DNA of 64,000 nt from Capillidium heterosporum (Eukaryota; Entomophthoromycota; Entomophthoromycetes; Entomophthorales; Capillidiaceae): contig WBMQ01000005.1 in NCBI GenBank assembly GCA_016630905.1, positions 992,001 through 1,056,000 of the forward strand. The letters run 5' to 3'. The position numbers and the translations under genes were made by a program. Under the pieces are notes generated by a model that made no database searches, was not told where the DNA came from, and saw only the letters and a program-made list of their open reading frames with translations. Positions within the stretch are counted from its first letter, which is position 1. Each line of letters starts with the position of its first letter. Positions 33,685 through 45,350 of the stretch are shown in pieces.

Positions 33685-34019
33685 ATGATCGAACAAAATA
33701 TAGAAAAGAGCGAGATTGTAGCTGAGCAGCCGCCGAGTTATACCTATTAACAACTACGATGCGTGGGGACGCCTCTTTAATTTTGAAAAGTCAAATTTAG
33801 AGATAGCCCTTGATTCAAATAACCAAATAAGACAGTTAGACCCAGTTTTTTGAGCATATAGCTACTTTAGTTATCTTAGTTTTGTTTGGGATTATATGGT
33901 TGGACATCCTAACGATAAAGGCCATTGTTCTAAAGGACAGATTGAATTTTCTTGCATTTTTATCTTCAGTGATACAATTCTTTGTGATATATAAGAGATG
34001 CGTGTTACTATATATATAA
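33685..34019 (+). pseudogene. Small PPxY/two-helix membrane protein frame with two +1 shifts
   Basis: Not a recognised family. The ATG frame encodes an acidic peptide ending EQPPSYTY (a PPxY-like motif) and stops at TAA (33748). One base on, the frame reads NNYDAWGRLFNFEKSNLEIA and stops at TGA after PVF (about 33850). Again one base on, it reads HIATLVILVLFGIIWL and, after a charged loop, NFLAFLSSVIQFFVIYK, two likely membrane helices, ending at 34019. Each broken segment is well formed and meets the next exactly at a stop codon. Together they would give a protein of about 110 residues with a cytosolic PPxY tail. It may be a twice-mutated pseudogene, an assembly problem or true recoding; no splice sites explain it. 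Confidence 0.4.
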
Positions 34020-35385
34020 CTAATCTAATTAATAAACATTCCTTTCCATCCATTTCTATTACCTTAATACTATAAGCTTATAAGATAACTTTATATATTT
34101 CTACAATGATAGCTGTTGTTACAAAGAAAGTTTTAAAGTTTTATAAGATATCTTGCTAGAATATTGCTCTGATACAAGTATTTTTACAAGGACAATATGC
34201 AAGTTTTGATGGAGTCCTGTAGATAAACCAACACTTTCGATCGATAGCCAATGAATATTTTTTAAACTATTATAACCCACAAATCCAAAACTTTGAAAAC
34301 TTTTGAGTAGTTCTTGCTCCTTACCATTGGATAAAAGTTTGAACTAAAACAACGATGAAGAGTGATCCAATTTGATGGTTGGGCTTTGCTTTTGTGAAGT
34401 TCGACTTTTGACATTAGAACCTATGTCTATTCACCCATAGAATTTATAGGGTATACAATCTGAGTTGTTATGTTAGTAAACTTAAACTACTAAATAGAAA
34501 CAGTTCTTATAAAAATTTGTAACTTCTACTTCTATTTTTAAAAATTTACGATGAGATGCACCCTGCAACTAGGAGAATTTTAAAGTTGTGGTTTAATACA
34601 TGTGTGGAGAAGGAGGTATTAGCCAAGAAAGGATTGTTTATTTCAAAATTTTGAAAACGTGGATAGATTTCTGTCTTATGTAGTTCAAATGAGGTGAATA
34701 ACTTTTACCAATAATGTAACCTCCATCCCCCTTGCAGATAAGGGGAAGAGGGGATGGTGCTAGATTTTCCTGACTATTCGTTAGTAATCTAAGTCTAGTT
34801 CGCTATATGCTTGAAAAGGTATGTCACATCTGACGATAGTTGAAATGAAGGCTGATATCCAATACAGTTAAAAATCTTTCCAAAGTGGGTAAACCTATCG
34901 TAATAAAAAATTAAATTTTACGATAACTAAATTTGAAGTGCTATAATGGCAAAGTAGCTATATTTAAACATAGTTAATTCACAATCTTGTATCGTTTCAA
35001 AGAGTTAAACTTTGAAGTGGTTATAAGTAGGTCGCATATCATCCATTTGGCTTTTCTAAATCAGGTTAACAATCGCATTTTTTATATAAATTTTGAAGTT
35101 TAGGGATACTCAACTATCCATTTCATTCTGTCTCCACCAACTAACAGATACATCTAAGGATGAGCTTCATTTTCTTTGGTAAATAGGCCCGGAAATTAGC
35201 GTCTAGTGTATTTTTAGTTTTGATGCCTATCACCTTACTCCAGTTTCCAACCTAGATGTATCTCATCAATTGAACAGCTAATAGTTTCCTTTTTTGCTAG
35301 AAACCTAGAGAAACTCATATTTAAATTTTTAGCCATCACCTTTTACTCTCAATTCCAACGTTTAATTCAGTTACAGATATTCACA
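34020..35385. other. Intergenic region
   Basis: Promoter side of the zinc-cluster factor; AT-rich with no recognised gene. Confidence 0.4.
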
Positions 35386-37188
35386 ATGGAAGGAAAAGCA
35401 ACAGTGAAACCAAAGAACCGACGCGTAAAGAATGCCTGTCAATTGTGTCGTAAGCGCAAAGTAAAGTGCGACCATAAGGCACCTTCCTGTACCTCATGCA
35501 CCAACTATGGGTTACCTTGTCAGTACCTCAATTCCGACACTATCAACAAAGCTACTAACGCTTCAAGCCTCACCAAGCCAAAAGTAATGATGCACTTCAA
35601 GCAGCTCAGCTACCAAAACGAGAGCGTGGTCAGCGTCTACAAACTACAGGTTTCAGATGAGAAACCCAAGGAATTTGACACAAAGACTTTAATAAAAACT
35701 TCAACAAAACCAATGGAACCTTCCGTAACATACCGGCTAAACGTATATATAGGCCCATCCCCAGTATCCTACATATTCTCCAAGGACCCAGCTTTGACCA
35801 AAAGTTTAAAAGGTACCAACAAGTCACCTTGGGAATCCGATATCTACAACAAAACTTTGCAACTACCTGATGTCAACCCACAAGGAAATCATGGGGACGG
35901 CAGTATAACGCAACGGCTATGCAAGCTGTTCTTCACCTACTTGAACTCCTACAACCCCATCGTCAATGAATCTAACTTTTACAAAGAACTCCCAACCAAC
36001 CATTCCATACCATTTAAAACGTTGACTAGTGCCATGTGTTTGGTAGGTGTTGGGTATTTTAACGCAGTTTCCGTTTTACCTCATCTCACCAACTTCTTTG
36101 CAGCGCGTGTCAAGTATTATCTCAAGAAATGCTACAGTAAACCGCATGTCTACACGTTGCAAGCTATGCTAGTGTTAGCTATGTTCCAGAGTACGAGCCA
36201 AGGGGATGGTATCGTACAGAACGGTTGGTACTATTTCCAACTAGCCACTCACATGGGTAAGATGTTTGGTATGCATTTACGCTTAGATCCTACACGGTAC
36301 GAACGTAGATTGTTTACTGAATCGTGGATGGTTGGGTTCTTTGCTGATAGACTATACTCGCATTGTTTAGGCAAACCTAGTATGGTCAGCCGAGATACTT
36401 CACAGTTCGTCATGTGGCCGGTAACTAAGGATTCACCTATTGGACTCGTCTATGCCAACCAGTTCGCTCTCTACTGCGGTATCGTTGAACAGTTCGATCA
36501 TATAATTTTAGCACATAACTCAGTCATCAATCGATCTTCAAATGAATTGTTACCGTTCAGTACCCACCCCCTCAAATTGGGCCTTGAATCCAATTTACTT
36601 TTGACCAAGTTAAGTCGGTTGGAAGGATACCTAGCTAGATGGTACCTAACTTTACCGGCAAGGCTACTTCGCCAAGGCCAGCACGACAACTTGGTGTTAC
36701 CTAGCCCCAAGAACTTTTGCAGCTGCTTTATCAACCTATCATTTTTAACTTTGATAATTGAGATCAACCAGTTGCAGATCTACCCAAATGAGATGAAATT
36801 CGATGTCAGCCTTGAATCAATCTCCAGTAGGGGCTACATATCCATGTCCGAATTCTTGAGCTTGGAACCGGTAGAAAAAGCTTTACTTTCAGCTGTATTT
36901 GTAGCGACTATTTTTAGCAGTACTTCGCCTACCTTCCTCTACCACGGTTGTAGTTTCAAGTGGGTATGTGCTATGCAAGCGGTCTCCTTTTTGTTAAGGC
37001 TTGCGTTACTCGGTCAGTTAAATAGCCAAGTCGATGATAAGTACAGTAAATTGTATCTTAGGAGCTTAAAACAGTTGTTTGATACATTTGAGGAGGGGAG
37101 TAAAAGATGGATTTTGTGTAGAGATATGCTTTTGATGTTCTCTCATGTCATCGAGGTTAACGGTATCAACATTCGTAAGTATTCGTAG
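35386..37188 (+). CDS. Zn2Cys6 fungal transcription factor
   Basis: 600 residues, one exon. The DNA-binding zinc cluster is perfect: C18-x2-C21-x6-C28-x6-C35-x2-C38-x6-C45 with the basic RKRKVKC segment. A short linker is followed from about residue 170 by a large helical middle region with CKLFFTYLNSYNPIVNESNF, ALQAMLVLAMFQSTSQG and WYYFQLATHMGKMFGMHLRL, the usual signature of the fungal-specific regulatory domain. No coiled-coil dimerisation segment is obvious after the cluster. Target genes cannot be inferred; the neighbours are housekeeping genes, so there is no sign of a pathway cluster. Confidence 0.9.
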   Translation: MEGKATVKPKNRRVKNACQLCRKRKVKCDHKAPSCTSCTNYGLPCQYLNSDTINKATNASSLTKPKVMMHFKQLSYQNESVVSVYKLQVSDEKPKEFDTKTLIKTSTKPMEPSVTYRLNVYIGPSPVSYIFSKDPALTKSLKGTNKSPWESDIYNKTLQLPDVNPQGNHGDGSITQRLCKLFFTYLNSYNPIVNESNFYKELPTNHSIPFKTLTSAMCLVGVGYFNAVSVLPHLTNFFAARVKYYLKKCYSKPHVYTLQAMLVLAMFQSTSQGDGIVQNGWYYFQLATHMGKMFGMHLRLDPTRYERRLFTESWMVGFFADRLYSHCLGKPSMVSRDTSQFVMWPVTKDSPIGLVYANQFALYCGIVEQFDHIILAHNSVINRSSNELLPFSTHPLKLGLESNLLLTKLSRLEGYLARWYLTLPARLLRQGQHDNLVLPSPKNFCSCFINLSFLTLIIEINQLQIYPNEMKFDVSLESISSRGYISMSEFLSLEPVEKALLSAVFVATIFSSTSPTFLYHGCSFKWVCAMQAVSFLLRLALLGQLNSQVDDKYSKLYLRSLKQLFDTFEEGSKRWILCRDMLLMFSHVIEVNGINIRKYS

Positions 37189-37860
37189 TTTGATTGCCGG
37201 GTTATAGTTGTTTTGGGTTGGAGTAATATATGGATGTAGTTCTATTGTTTGGTTTCTCTTCATTTTCCGTATTTTGCAAACTATGAATTGCTTTTGTTAC
37301 TGGGTCTTTAATTCTTTATCAGATTTTCGGGAAATGTCCTAATGCTACTACCCCTGCTATCGCAACTCTGCAATTCAGTTATTCCTGTTCCACTTACCTA
37401 CATAGAACTTTCCTTTCGATCCTTGCAAGCCCATTGCACTTGGGACATGGATCCCTAAACTAATGCACGTTTACCATCGGTTCGCTATCATCTTACTTTT
37501 CCTTTGAAATTATGCCATAGCGACTGATATGTAACTCATCGCACAAACTAATTTTGACATACTGCCACCTGATCACCTGATCTTTTGAAGGAGTACTTTT
37601 TCCACTTGGATAACCTGGTCGAACTTCATATTTCCAATTGTAGTTAGAAAGTTCGTCAATTACGGGTGACGGATGTAGTATCGCTCCTACCGAACTTCTC
37701 TATTTATGTATGGGAATCCAGTCATGCTTGCTGGTGCTATATCACCTAATAAAATAAACTTTCCAGAGGGTTTGGTTGGCATATTTCATTTTTTCGAGAT
37801 GGTTAATGCTTTTATAGATTTAGGCTGACTTATCCTAACTTGTTCAGCTTAATTTTGAAG
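37189..37860. other. Intergenic region
   Basis: Spacer between the zinc-cluster factor and the NAD+ synthetase; no gene seen. It ends in the TATA box. Confidence 0.4.
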
Positions 37861-37868
37861 TATAAAAG
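37861..37868 (+). promoter_or_regulatory. TATA box of NAD+ synthetase gene
   Basis: TATAAAAG 71 bp before the ATG at 37932. Confidence 0.5.
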
Positions 37869-37931
37869 GTGGTGTTGCGAAGTTCAAGTCAAGTAGTTAC
37901 AACACCTTCAGCAATTAGAATTTTGAAAAGA

Positions 37932-40572
37932 ATGGTACGTCTAGTAACTTTAGCAACTTGTACCTTGAACCAATGGTCGTTGGACTTTGATGGCAATTTG
38001 GAACGCATTCGACAGTCGATCCTACAAGCTAAAGAGAAGGGAGCCAAGTTACGTATTGGTCCTGAGCTCGAAATTTGGTAATGCATTGAATTTATATAGC
38101 AAACTAAATGTACAAATGATATAGTGGGTACGGTTGCCAAGATCACTTTTATGAAAGTAAGCCACTTTACTTAGAAGCCTACTTTATTAATATTTTTATC
38201 AAGGTGATACCTACATGCATTCCTTGGAAAGTTTAGCCCAACTGATGGCCGACAAGGAACTTTACGGTATAGTAATAGACGTGGGGTTACCGGTCCAGTT
38301 CCGCAACGTTAACTACAACTGTAGGGCTCTGATATTAGATGGAGAGCTGTTGTTGCTACGACCCAAGTTATGGTTGGCCAACCATGGCAACTACCGGGAG
38401 ATGCGGTGGTTCAGCCCTTGGCAACATCCCAACGAGACGTTTGACTATGTCCTGCCCAAGATCCTTCAGAAGGTTAAGGGCCAGGTAAATATATATTTAT
38501 TATGTTTTCTGAAAGTTATACTTGGTTCTATGTCGAGTAGCGTAAGGTACCTTTTGGAGATGCCGTTTTGGATCTAGATGGTAGCGTAGTAGGTGTTGAG
38601 ATGTGCGAAGAGCTGTTTACACCTAACTCGTACGGCCCTTTTTGTAGCGACTTTACTAATACATTTGATAAACTAGTCCCCATATACATATGGGCTTGGA
38701 TGGAGTTGAGATCTTTACCAACGGATCGGGTTCCCACCACGAGATGCGTAAGCTACATACGAGAATCGATGCCATCAGTGAAGCTATGACCAAAGTAAGA
38801 CTCTAATTTCAAACTTGTACTAATTTATTTTCTTGTAAATTTAGTCCGGTGGTGTCTACTTGTATGCCAACCAGCAAGGTTGTGACGGAGACCGTATGTA
38901 TTATGATGGCAGTGCTTTGATTGCTATAAACGGGAAAATCGTCTCCCAAGCTTCTCAATTCTCATTGAATGATGTAGTAAGTGTTATAAACCAATCATTG
39001 AATCATATGTGCTGATTTGACGTCTGGTTTGTTGTAGGAAGTTATAGTTGCTACAGTTGACCTCGATGAAGTCCGCCGTCACCGCTCCACCTTCATATCT
39101 AGAAGTTTGCAGGCGACCCGTACTCTCACCTATCCCAGAGTATCTTCAGCGTTTGACCTGGAAAGTGGTCTTAAGCCCACTCCATTCACCAAGGTTCACT
39201 ATCATTCTCCTGCTGAAGAGATCAGGTAATTTAATCAGCTCTACTTGAGCTAATAAATTGCAGCTTAGGGCCTGCCTGTTGGTTGTGGGACTATCTTAGA
39301 CGTAGTAACCAAGCCGGTTACTTCTTACCACTGTCGGGTGGTTTGGATTCAGCCTCCACCGCTACTGTTGTCGCCTCCATGTGCCAGATGGTTGTAAAGG
39401 CCTGCCAGCAAGGAAGTAAGTAGTTTGTCAAAATGGATGTATATTTACTCTTTCGACTCTAGATCAAGGAGTTCTGAGAGATGTTCGTAGAATTGTAGGC
39501 ATAGAGGATTATACCCCAATTGACAGTAGAGAGCTGGCAAAGTAATTTATTTTTTATCTGTGATGCTGACGATATGTAGCCACATCTTCCATACCGCCTA
39601 CATTGGTACGGAAAATTCGGGTACGGCGACCCGTGAACGAGCAGCCGCTCTAGCTAACGAGATCGGTTGGTAAGGCTTTCAACCTATATTCATTTTGTTT
39701 TAACCAGTTATATTTAAAGCTATCATTTGGACTTTGACATGGACAACATCATAAAAGCCATACTGCTTCTGTTCACTACCGTCACCGGTAAAACTCCGAC
39801 CTACTCGTTATTGGGTGGTACCAACAGTGAGAACCTAGCCTTACAGAACATTCAGGTACCTTTAGTTTTTATCCTCAATCTAATATATCTAGGCCCGAAT
39901 GCGTATGGTCCTATCCTACCTCTTTGCCCAGCTTCTACCCTGGTGCCGTGGTAAGACGGGATCTCTACTGGTCCTCGGTAGCGCTAATGTCGATGAAAGT
40001 CTACGTGGGTACTTCACAAAGTACGATTGTTCCTCGGCCGACTTGAACCCCATCGGTGGTCTATCCAAGTACGACCTACGCCTCTTCCTCGAGTACGCCC
40101 ACACCGCCCTCGACCTCAAAACTTTACCTAGGTACCATTTTTCAAAAGCTTCCTTTCCTCAACTTTTATTTTTTAAAGCTTCTTAAACGCAGCCCCCAGC
40201 GCTGAACTCATACCTCTTAAAGTTGGTACCGGTGAGCAGTTGGACGAGGTGGAGATGGGACTGACCTACTCCGAACTCTCGCAGTTTGGTAAACTTCGCC
40301 AATTGCGCCGTCAAGGTCCCTACACCATGTTCATCACCCTACTACCGCTATGGAATCATAAGACTCCTGAAGAAGTTGCTGAGAAGGTGAAGCGATTCTA
40401 CTATTACTACGCCATCAACCGTCACAAAATGACTACGTTGACTCCCAGTTACCACGCCGAAGCCTACTCCCCCGACGACCACCGCTATGACTTGAGACCT
40501 TTCCTCTACCCTGCTCGGTTCCAGCGTCAGTTCGAGCTTATTGATAAGTACATCAAGGACCTCAAGGAGTAA
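37932..40572 (+). CDS. QNS1: Glutamine-dependent NAD+ synthetase
   Basis: Last step of NAD+ synthesis: amidates nicotinic acid adenine dinucleotide with glutamine nitrogen. More than ten exons with short introns. I take ATG 37932 because it gives [15 protein letters not shown], the family N-terminus; an in-frame stretch upstream lacks an ATG. The nitrilase-like glutaminase half has GPELE (catalytic Glu), [22 protein letters not shown] (catalytic Lys region), [11 protein letters not shown] and ANQQGCDGD (catalytic Cys). The synthetase half has the P-loop-like [58 protein letters not shown] and ends [18 protein letters not shown]. About 700 residues, as expected. One exon boundary in the middle falls directly before [14 protein letters not shown]. 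All active-site motifs appear intact. Confidence 0.92.
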
Positions 40573-41348
40573 GTTTAGTCTAGATTGAATTTTGGAAGGT
40601 ATAATTGGATTTTGTAAAACTGTTTAATAAACTTGAGCTAAGATTTATATATTTGAGATGAGGATGATGGGTAGCTTTTATATTGTTATTTGAGATTTAT
40701 TGCTTTGAATTTAATACATATATTGTAATAGCAACTCAAAAAAACCTCCAACCCATGTTTGCTATAGTAGTTGTAAGGTTGTTATTAGTTTAGTTAAATA
40801 GCTTTAAATGAAGACTGCAGGCCAACTATACAATATATACTGCGAGACCTATCTAGCTTTTTCCTTCAGTATCCTTATCATTGTATTCACCAATAAGCAT
40901 ACCTTTACTATGTGCCTACCTCTGCAACATTAGCTACTGATAACTAGTATTTGCTTATAGATGTTGATGCATCCTCAAAATATGAAATCCATGTGTTTGA
41001 TAAGTCAAAAGCTGCATCAAGTAAACTGACAGAAGTTGGTTGACTACGAAAAACTTCAAAATATCCTAGAGTATATTGAATGAGTCGGTTGGAAGTTATA
41101 TTGGGCTGACGAATGAAATCTAGGATACCCATGGTATATTTCGATTGATGCTACCAGCACTGTTTATTGGTTTTTACTTTGTAAAGGCATATATGGCAAT
41201 AATTTGTCGCTAGGTTATGCTGTATTGTGCTCTATTATTTTAAAATTTAACTCATGCCTTTATATTAATATATGTATAAATGAAAAGTAAATGAAAGACA
41301 TATATTAGCAGTTTATATAGTTTTATTAGTTGAATATCTTTACAAAAT
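40573..41348. other. Intergenic region
   Basis: Convergent 3' ends of the NAD+ synthetase and trypsin 1. A 62-codon minus-strand frame at 40944-41132 with fairly balanced composition is present but matches no family I know; I do not call it. Confidence 0.4.
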
Positions 41349-42116
41349 CTAAAGGTTCTGCTTGATGAAGTCAGTGACAGCCGAAGTACGAGTGTAAACA
41401 CCGGGTTTACCTTTGAGGGCACAACCCTCACCCCAAGAAACAATGCCAACCAAAGTGGGAACGTTGTTATCTTCAATGAAGAGAGGACCTCCAGAATCAC
41501 CCTGGCAGGAGTCCTTACCACCTTCGGGCAATCCAGCGCAGAACTGGGTGACGGTGTCAAGGATGGGGTAGGCCTTCTTGCATTGGTTGACATCGAAGAC
41601 GGGTACTTTGACCTCCAACAACTTCTTGGAGACGGCACCACCTGACGAGGTAGTACCCCAGCCGATAACCTTGAGAGGGGTACCGTTGGCATTGGCCCAT
41701 TTACCTGAGTCGAGAGCTACACCGGTGGCAGGGCCAGCGGGAGCAGAGATCTTCCAGATAGCAACGTCGTTTGCGTGGGTTGAGGTGTTATATTTGGGGT
41801 GAGATTTACGACTGACAACGTTGTAAGTCTTACCACCATCGACTTCGGTAGGGTTGGTGAGATCGTGGCGGTGGAGAGCAGCTTTCCAAGCCGAATCGGC
41901 ACCGATGACACAGTGGGCGGCTGAGATGACGGTGTTACCGTTGTACAAGGTACCTCCACAAGAGTGCTTGCCGTTGTACTGGAGAGAAACGACCCAGGGG
42001 TATTTGAACTTGGGGGAAACTTCATACCCGCCTACGATACGTCCCTCAGGGTGCTTCTCGGGCTGGGTCTGAGCGGAAACGATGCTTAATAATAATAATG
42101 CGATGGAGCTCTTCAT
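41349..42116 (-). CDS. Trypsin-like S1 serine protease, copy 1
   Basis: Secreted endopeptidase, 255 residues, single exon. The frame extends 25 codons further upstream, but I start at MKSSIALLLL because it makes a signal peptide (1-15, ending VSA-Q) and matches copy 2. A propeptide ends at Arg26, followed by the mature N-terminus IVGG. The catalytic triad is His68 (SAAHC), Asp117 (ANDVAIWK) and Ser208 (GDSGGP). Asp202, six before the serine, sets Arg/Lys specificity. Cysteine pairs are as in trypsin. It lies inverted relative to copy 2 at 46158-46925 with about 14 amino-acid differences. Codon use is GC-richer than the flanks, as expected of a highly expressed gene. Confidence 0.95.
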   Translation of the reverse strand: MKSSIALLLLSIVSAQTQPEKHPEGRIVGGYEVSPKFKYPWVVSLQYNGKHSCGGTLYNGNTVISAAHCVIGADSAWKAALHRHDLTNPTEVDGGKTYNVVSRKSHPKYNTSTHANDVAIWKISAPAGPATGVALDSGKWANANGTPLKVIGWGTTSSGGAVSKKLLEVKVPVFDVNQCKKAYPILDTVTQFCAGLPEGGKDSCQGDSGGPLFIEDNNVPTLVGIVSWGEGCALKGKPGVYTRTSAVTDFIKQNL

Positions 42117-42177
42117 GTTAATAAAGTTGTACTTTGGTTTGTTGTGTTTTGTAAAATCCTGTTTGCAAACCTGCTTG

Positions 42178-42185
42178 CTTATATA
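42178..42185 (-). promoter_or_regulatory. TATA box of trypsin 1
   Basis: TATATAAG on the minus strand, 69 bp before the ATG at 42116; trypsin 2 has the same box. Confidence 0.6.
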
Positions 42186-42243
42186 CTTCATCGGCGTATA
42201 CTAAAACCGCTGATTTGGTAGCTAACTAGCCTCTATCATGGAT

Positions 42244-42269
42244 GTATCTCGTCACGTTAGCGCCTAATG
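42244..42269 (-). promoter_or_regulatory. Conserved upstream element of the trypsin pair (copy 1)
   Basis: Minus strand CATTAGGCGCTAACGTGACG followed by AGATA, about 128 bp before the ATG. Trypsin 2 carries CATTAGCCGTTAACGTGACG at about the same distance, while most of the rest of the two promoters has diverged. A CAGCGGT motif also recurs nearer the gene in both. Confidence 0.5.
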
Positions 42270-43735
42270 TAAGTTAGCCATCACTACCTCCCAACTTTAG
42301 TTTATACTTGGGCTGACGATAAGCAACATCCTCACAATAGATTGAAGCGACCTCATGTGTTCAACTTTAGCTACCTACCAACTGTGTCATCCTAAGGATC
42401 ATTGAGTCATTCGCCTAATGGATTAGGAATGCCAAAACTTTTTAGCAAACTAAATAGGCCTTTAGCCAAAATAGTAACCTGGTGTAAACTTTGGCAAGAA
42501 AATTGCACCATTCGTTCAACCCGTGATTCCAAAATCTAAGATCAAAGGCCTCGACGTTTATGTCATAATACTGATAAATTTGTTCAAGTGAAAATATAAG
42601 CCTAAAAATATGTAGTTAATATAGCAATTGTAAAATTGATGGAGAGGTCTACCTCTTATAGTCAATATTACTATCTGATTTATTGAGTGGAGTTGGCGCC
42701 AAATAAACCAATTTCTAGAAACAAATTTACCTTGAGGTACACCAACTGATCTAGTAAAGGTCATAGGGGACGGAAATAGCTGCCTGAACCTGATGGCTGA
42801 TATAGGTTAGGAAATCATGGGAGGGTGTTTGTAATTTTGTTTGATTGGAACTTGTGCCAAACCTTTATCTGCAATATTTTCCAGCAATTAGGCTGGGTTT
42901 GCAGGCTACTGGTTTTGAAAGTTGGAGGATGTATCTTCAGATTCAAATAACCAACCTACAAATATCTTAACTACAATCAAATACAGGTTGTAGAAATTTA
43001 AGGGTGGGCTCGCTAATATAAATATATCAACAACAGTAAATAGGTTTTCTAATGAAGCTCTAAGTGAATTAGCATATAAAATATTAGTTAGTATCGATGT
43101 AAGATATATGCTTTCCCTTACACCGACTAGGCTTATCTATCCAAGTTAAATTGAAAGCTGGCCTATTTGTAGCTAAAGGCCGAAATCGACATATAAGTAG
43201 TTGAGTTTTCTCCTCTCAATAAATAATCAAAGTTGAATTTTTCTCAGAACTTAGCTTGAGTATTCATTGGAAAATGAAAGGAGTAGCTTTGATATTTGTA
43301 CTACAGCAATTAGATGTCTTAATTGAAGCTATTTCATACAAATATGTGTTTGTTTTTTCTATAAATTATAATAATATATTATATATTAATAATCAATTTC
43401 AGCTGAGATCGTGCGTTGGTAGAACATCTGTAATCCAAAGTATACTGGTAGGGGAAAAGCAAATTTTAAAATAAGCGAAGCGTTCCTACAATTATAGTAA
43501 CAGCTAACCAATTTATAAGCATACTATATATCTATATAACCTATAATTGAAAGTAAAATTAACCCAAGTACTCAAAAGTAAAATGGATCCAAGAAATTTA
43601 TCTAACTTTAGAGCTATCAAGTTCGTTTGGAAACCAAGTAGCGTCTTCTTACATTTCAAACTAAACTTCTACATCAAAGAGCTTTCGTACTTGGGTATGG
43701 ACTATACCCTCAAGTATAAGAATATCGAAATAGAA
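42270..43735. other. Intergenic region with an uncertain small plus-strand frame
   Basis: Mostly AT-rich spacer. A plus-strand frame at 43547-43798 reads as plausible protein (for example AIKFVWKPSSVFLHFKLNFYI) and overlaps the last exon of the minus-strand gene at its end; another short frame begins MKGVALIFVLQQLD near 43274. I cannot join these into a convincing gene. Confidence 0.3.
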
Positions 43736-45350
43736 CTAATCATTGTGGTAGCCGTAGGCGATAGGGTATCCATCAAATCTCATTTTAACATCTTTTAGTC
43801 CTAAATAGGTTGAAGGGTGATAAAATAAGCACAATGTTGTGTATAGAAGAAAAGTTACCATCGGTCAGGTGCACCCAGGATGGATCGATACTGCCATAGT
43901 TCAGTTCGTACAACTTTATCAACGCCTCGATGCGAACCAACATTAAACTTACCTTTTTAGCTAGACCTTGAGAAGGTATAAGTTTATTTTGATCCAATCC
44001 TCTGGCTTTAACTTTTATAACTACGTTCCTTAGAACTATAAGGATAAGTAGATGACGATAAAATGTAAACTTACTTTGGCAGAATAAAGTTAGGAGATAG
44101 ACGTCCCAGATGGTAGTTGGTTTGACTATTATTGAATTGTCAAACCAATCAAATCCTTGAATCAACTCCTTGTTACTAAGTTCTAAAAATAAAGTAAGGA
44201 AACTTGATTAAAATGGTTTATAGTACCAAATTCCATCTCAGTTAGCAGTAGTTCGAAGTTGGAGAAACAGTCAGTGATGTAGTTGGTCAGCAGTTCCATG
44301 TTTGTCTTCTCAAAGTGGTTGTTGCTTGTAACCAAACTGGTAAAGAAGGTAGCGTCAGCCAACACCAGTTTGTTGATCTGATGAGATACTTCAAACTTTT
44401 TGTAAAAATTAAAGTTAAAAGGTGATATTAAGTATGATAAAAAGGTACTTTTCGAAGGTGGTCGTTCTTGGATAGTTTGATTAGCACACTGACAGCTGGT
44501 TGAGGGTATAGTAGGGTAGTATCTAGTTTACGTAACTAAAGGGAAAGATTTTGAAGTTGAGTAAGTTGTAAATAGCAATGAATGTTACTTTTACGTTGAA
44601 CCAGGATTTAGCAAGGTACAGGGTAAATTCAGAAGTGAAGATGAAAAGCATATTGGAAAGATAGGATTTGATGAATAGAGGAAATATCGATTTGTATACT
44701 GAAATCCAATCTCTAAAAAGCAGTTAAAAATTATCGAGCTATAGTGATACATACCCTATAGAAACTATAGCACTAACCAAAGTTAAAGCTAATATCGACA
44801 GCCCGCCTTCAAACAACCAAGTTACTTCTGTGGCAAAAACATCTTTGAAATTAAATTCCTATTTAATTTTGTTAAAACAATTCAAATATATAAAAAAGCA
44901 CTTACTTCGAACAGTATTAGTTTGGAAATGTTATAATATTGCAATCTACTCAATAAGTAGAAAGTAAATACTAGACTATTTGTACAACTAACTACCAATG
45001 ATTTTTTAAATTCAAAGGAAAGTAGAAGATGGAATGTAAACAATAGAATTCCATCAACGAAGTTGGATACCAAACCCAACCTACCGTACTTGTTGGACTT
45101 TACTACAAAAATTTAATTAAAAAGGCTAAAAACTTTAACAGCTTACTCTGTGGAAACCAAACTCCCTTCAATAGTAAAGTTTGTTGTAAAATGAATAATA
45201 CGATGAATTTAAAAGTTAGTTGGATTAAACCTAACAAAATTAAAAAAGCTGGTTAGAGTAAAAGTTTTATGATTATTTACTTGAACTTGACAGTATACAT
45301 AATAGCAATGTCGGTAAAAATGCTGGTAGGAAATATTGGACAGCCTTCAT
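43736..45350 (-). CDS. Multi-exon membrane protein of unknown function
   Basis: Reconstructed from about ten minus-strand exons with consistent gta...ag introns of about 40-60 nt, from ATG 45350 to TAG 43736. Exon 1 encodes MKAVQYFLPAFLPTLLLCIL, a hydrophobic segment. Exons 2 and 3 add TFKFIVLFILQQTLLL and VDGILLFTFHLLL, then SLVFTFYLLSRLQYYNISK. A further exon has EVTWLFEGGLSILALTLVSA, and another IFPLFIKSYLSNMLFIF. Later exons are soluble-looking (NKLVLADATFFTSLVTSNNH, ELIQGFDWFDNSIIVKPTT), ending DGYPIAYGYHND. This suggests four to six membrane helices followed by a globular C-terminal region. I do not recognise the family. The exon chain is an inference from splice signals and frame. Confidence 0.45.

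Noticed and set aside
37869-37931. Upstream extension of the NAD+ synthetase frame
   Set aside because: It opens with GTG next to the TATA box; the family N-terminus begins at ATG 37932.
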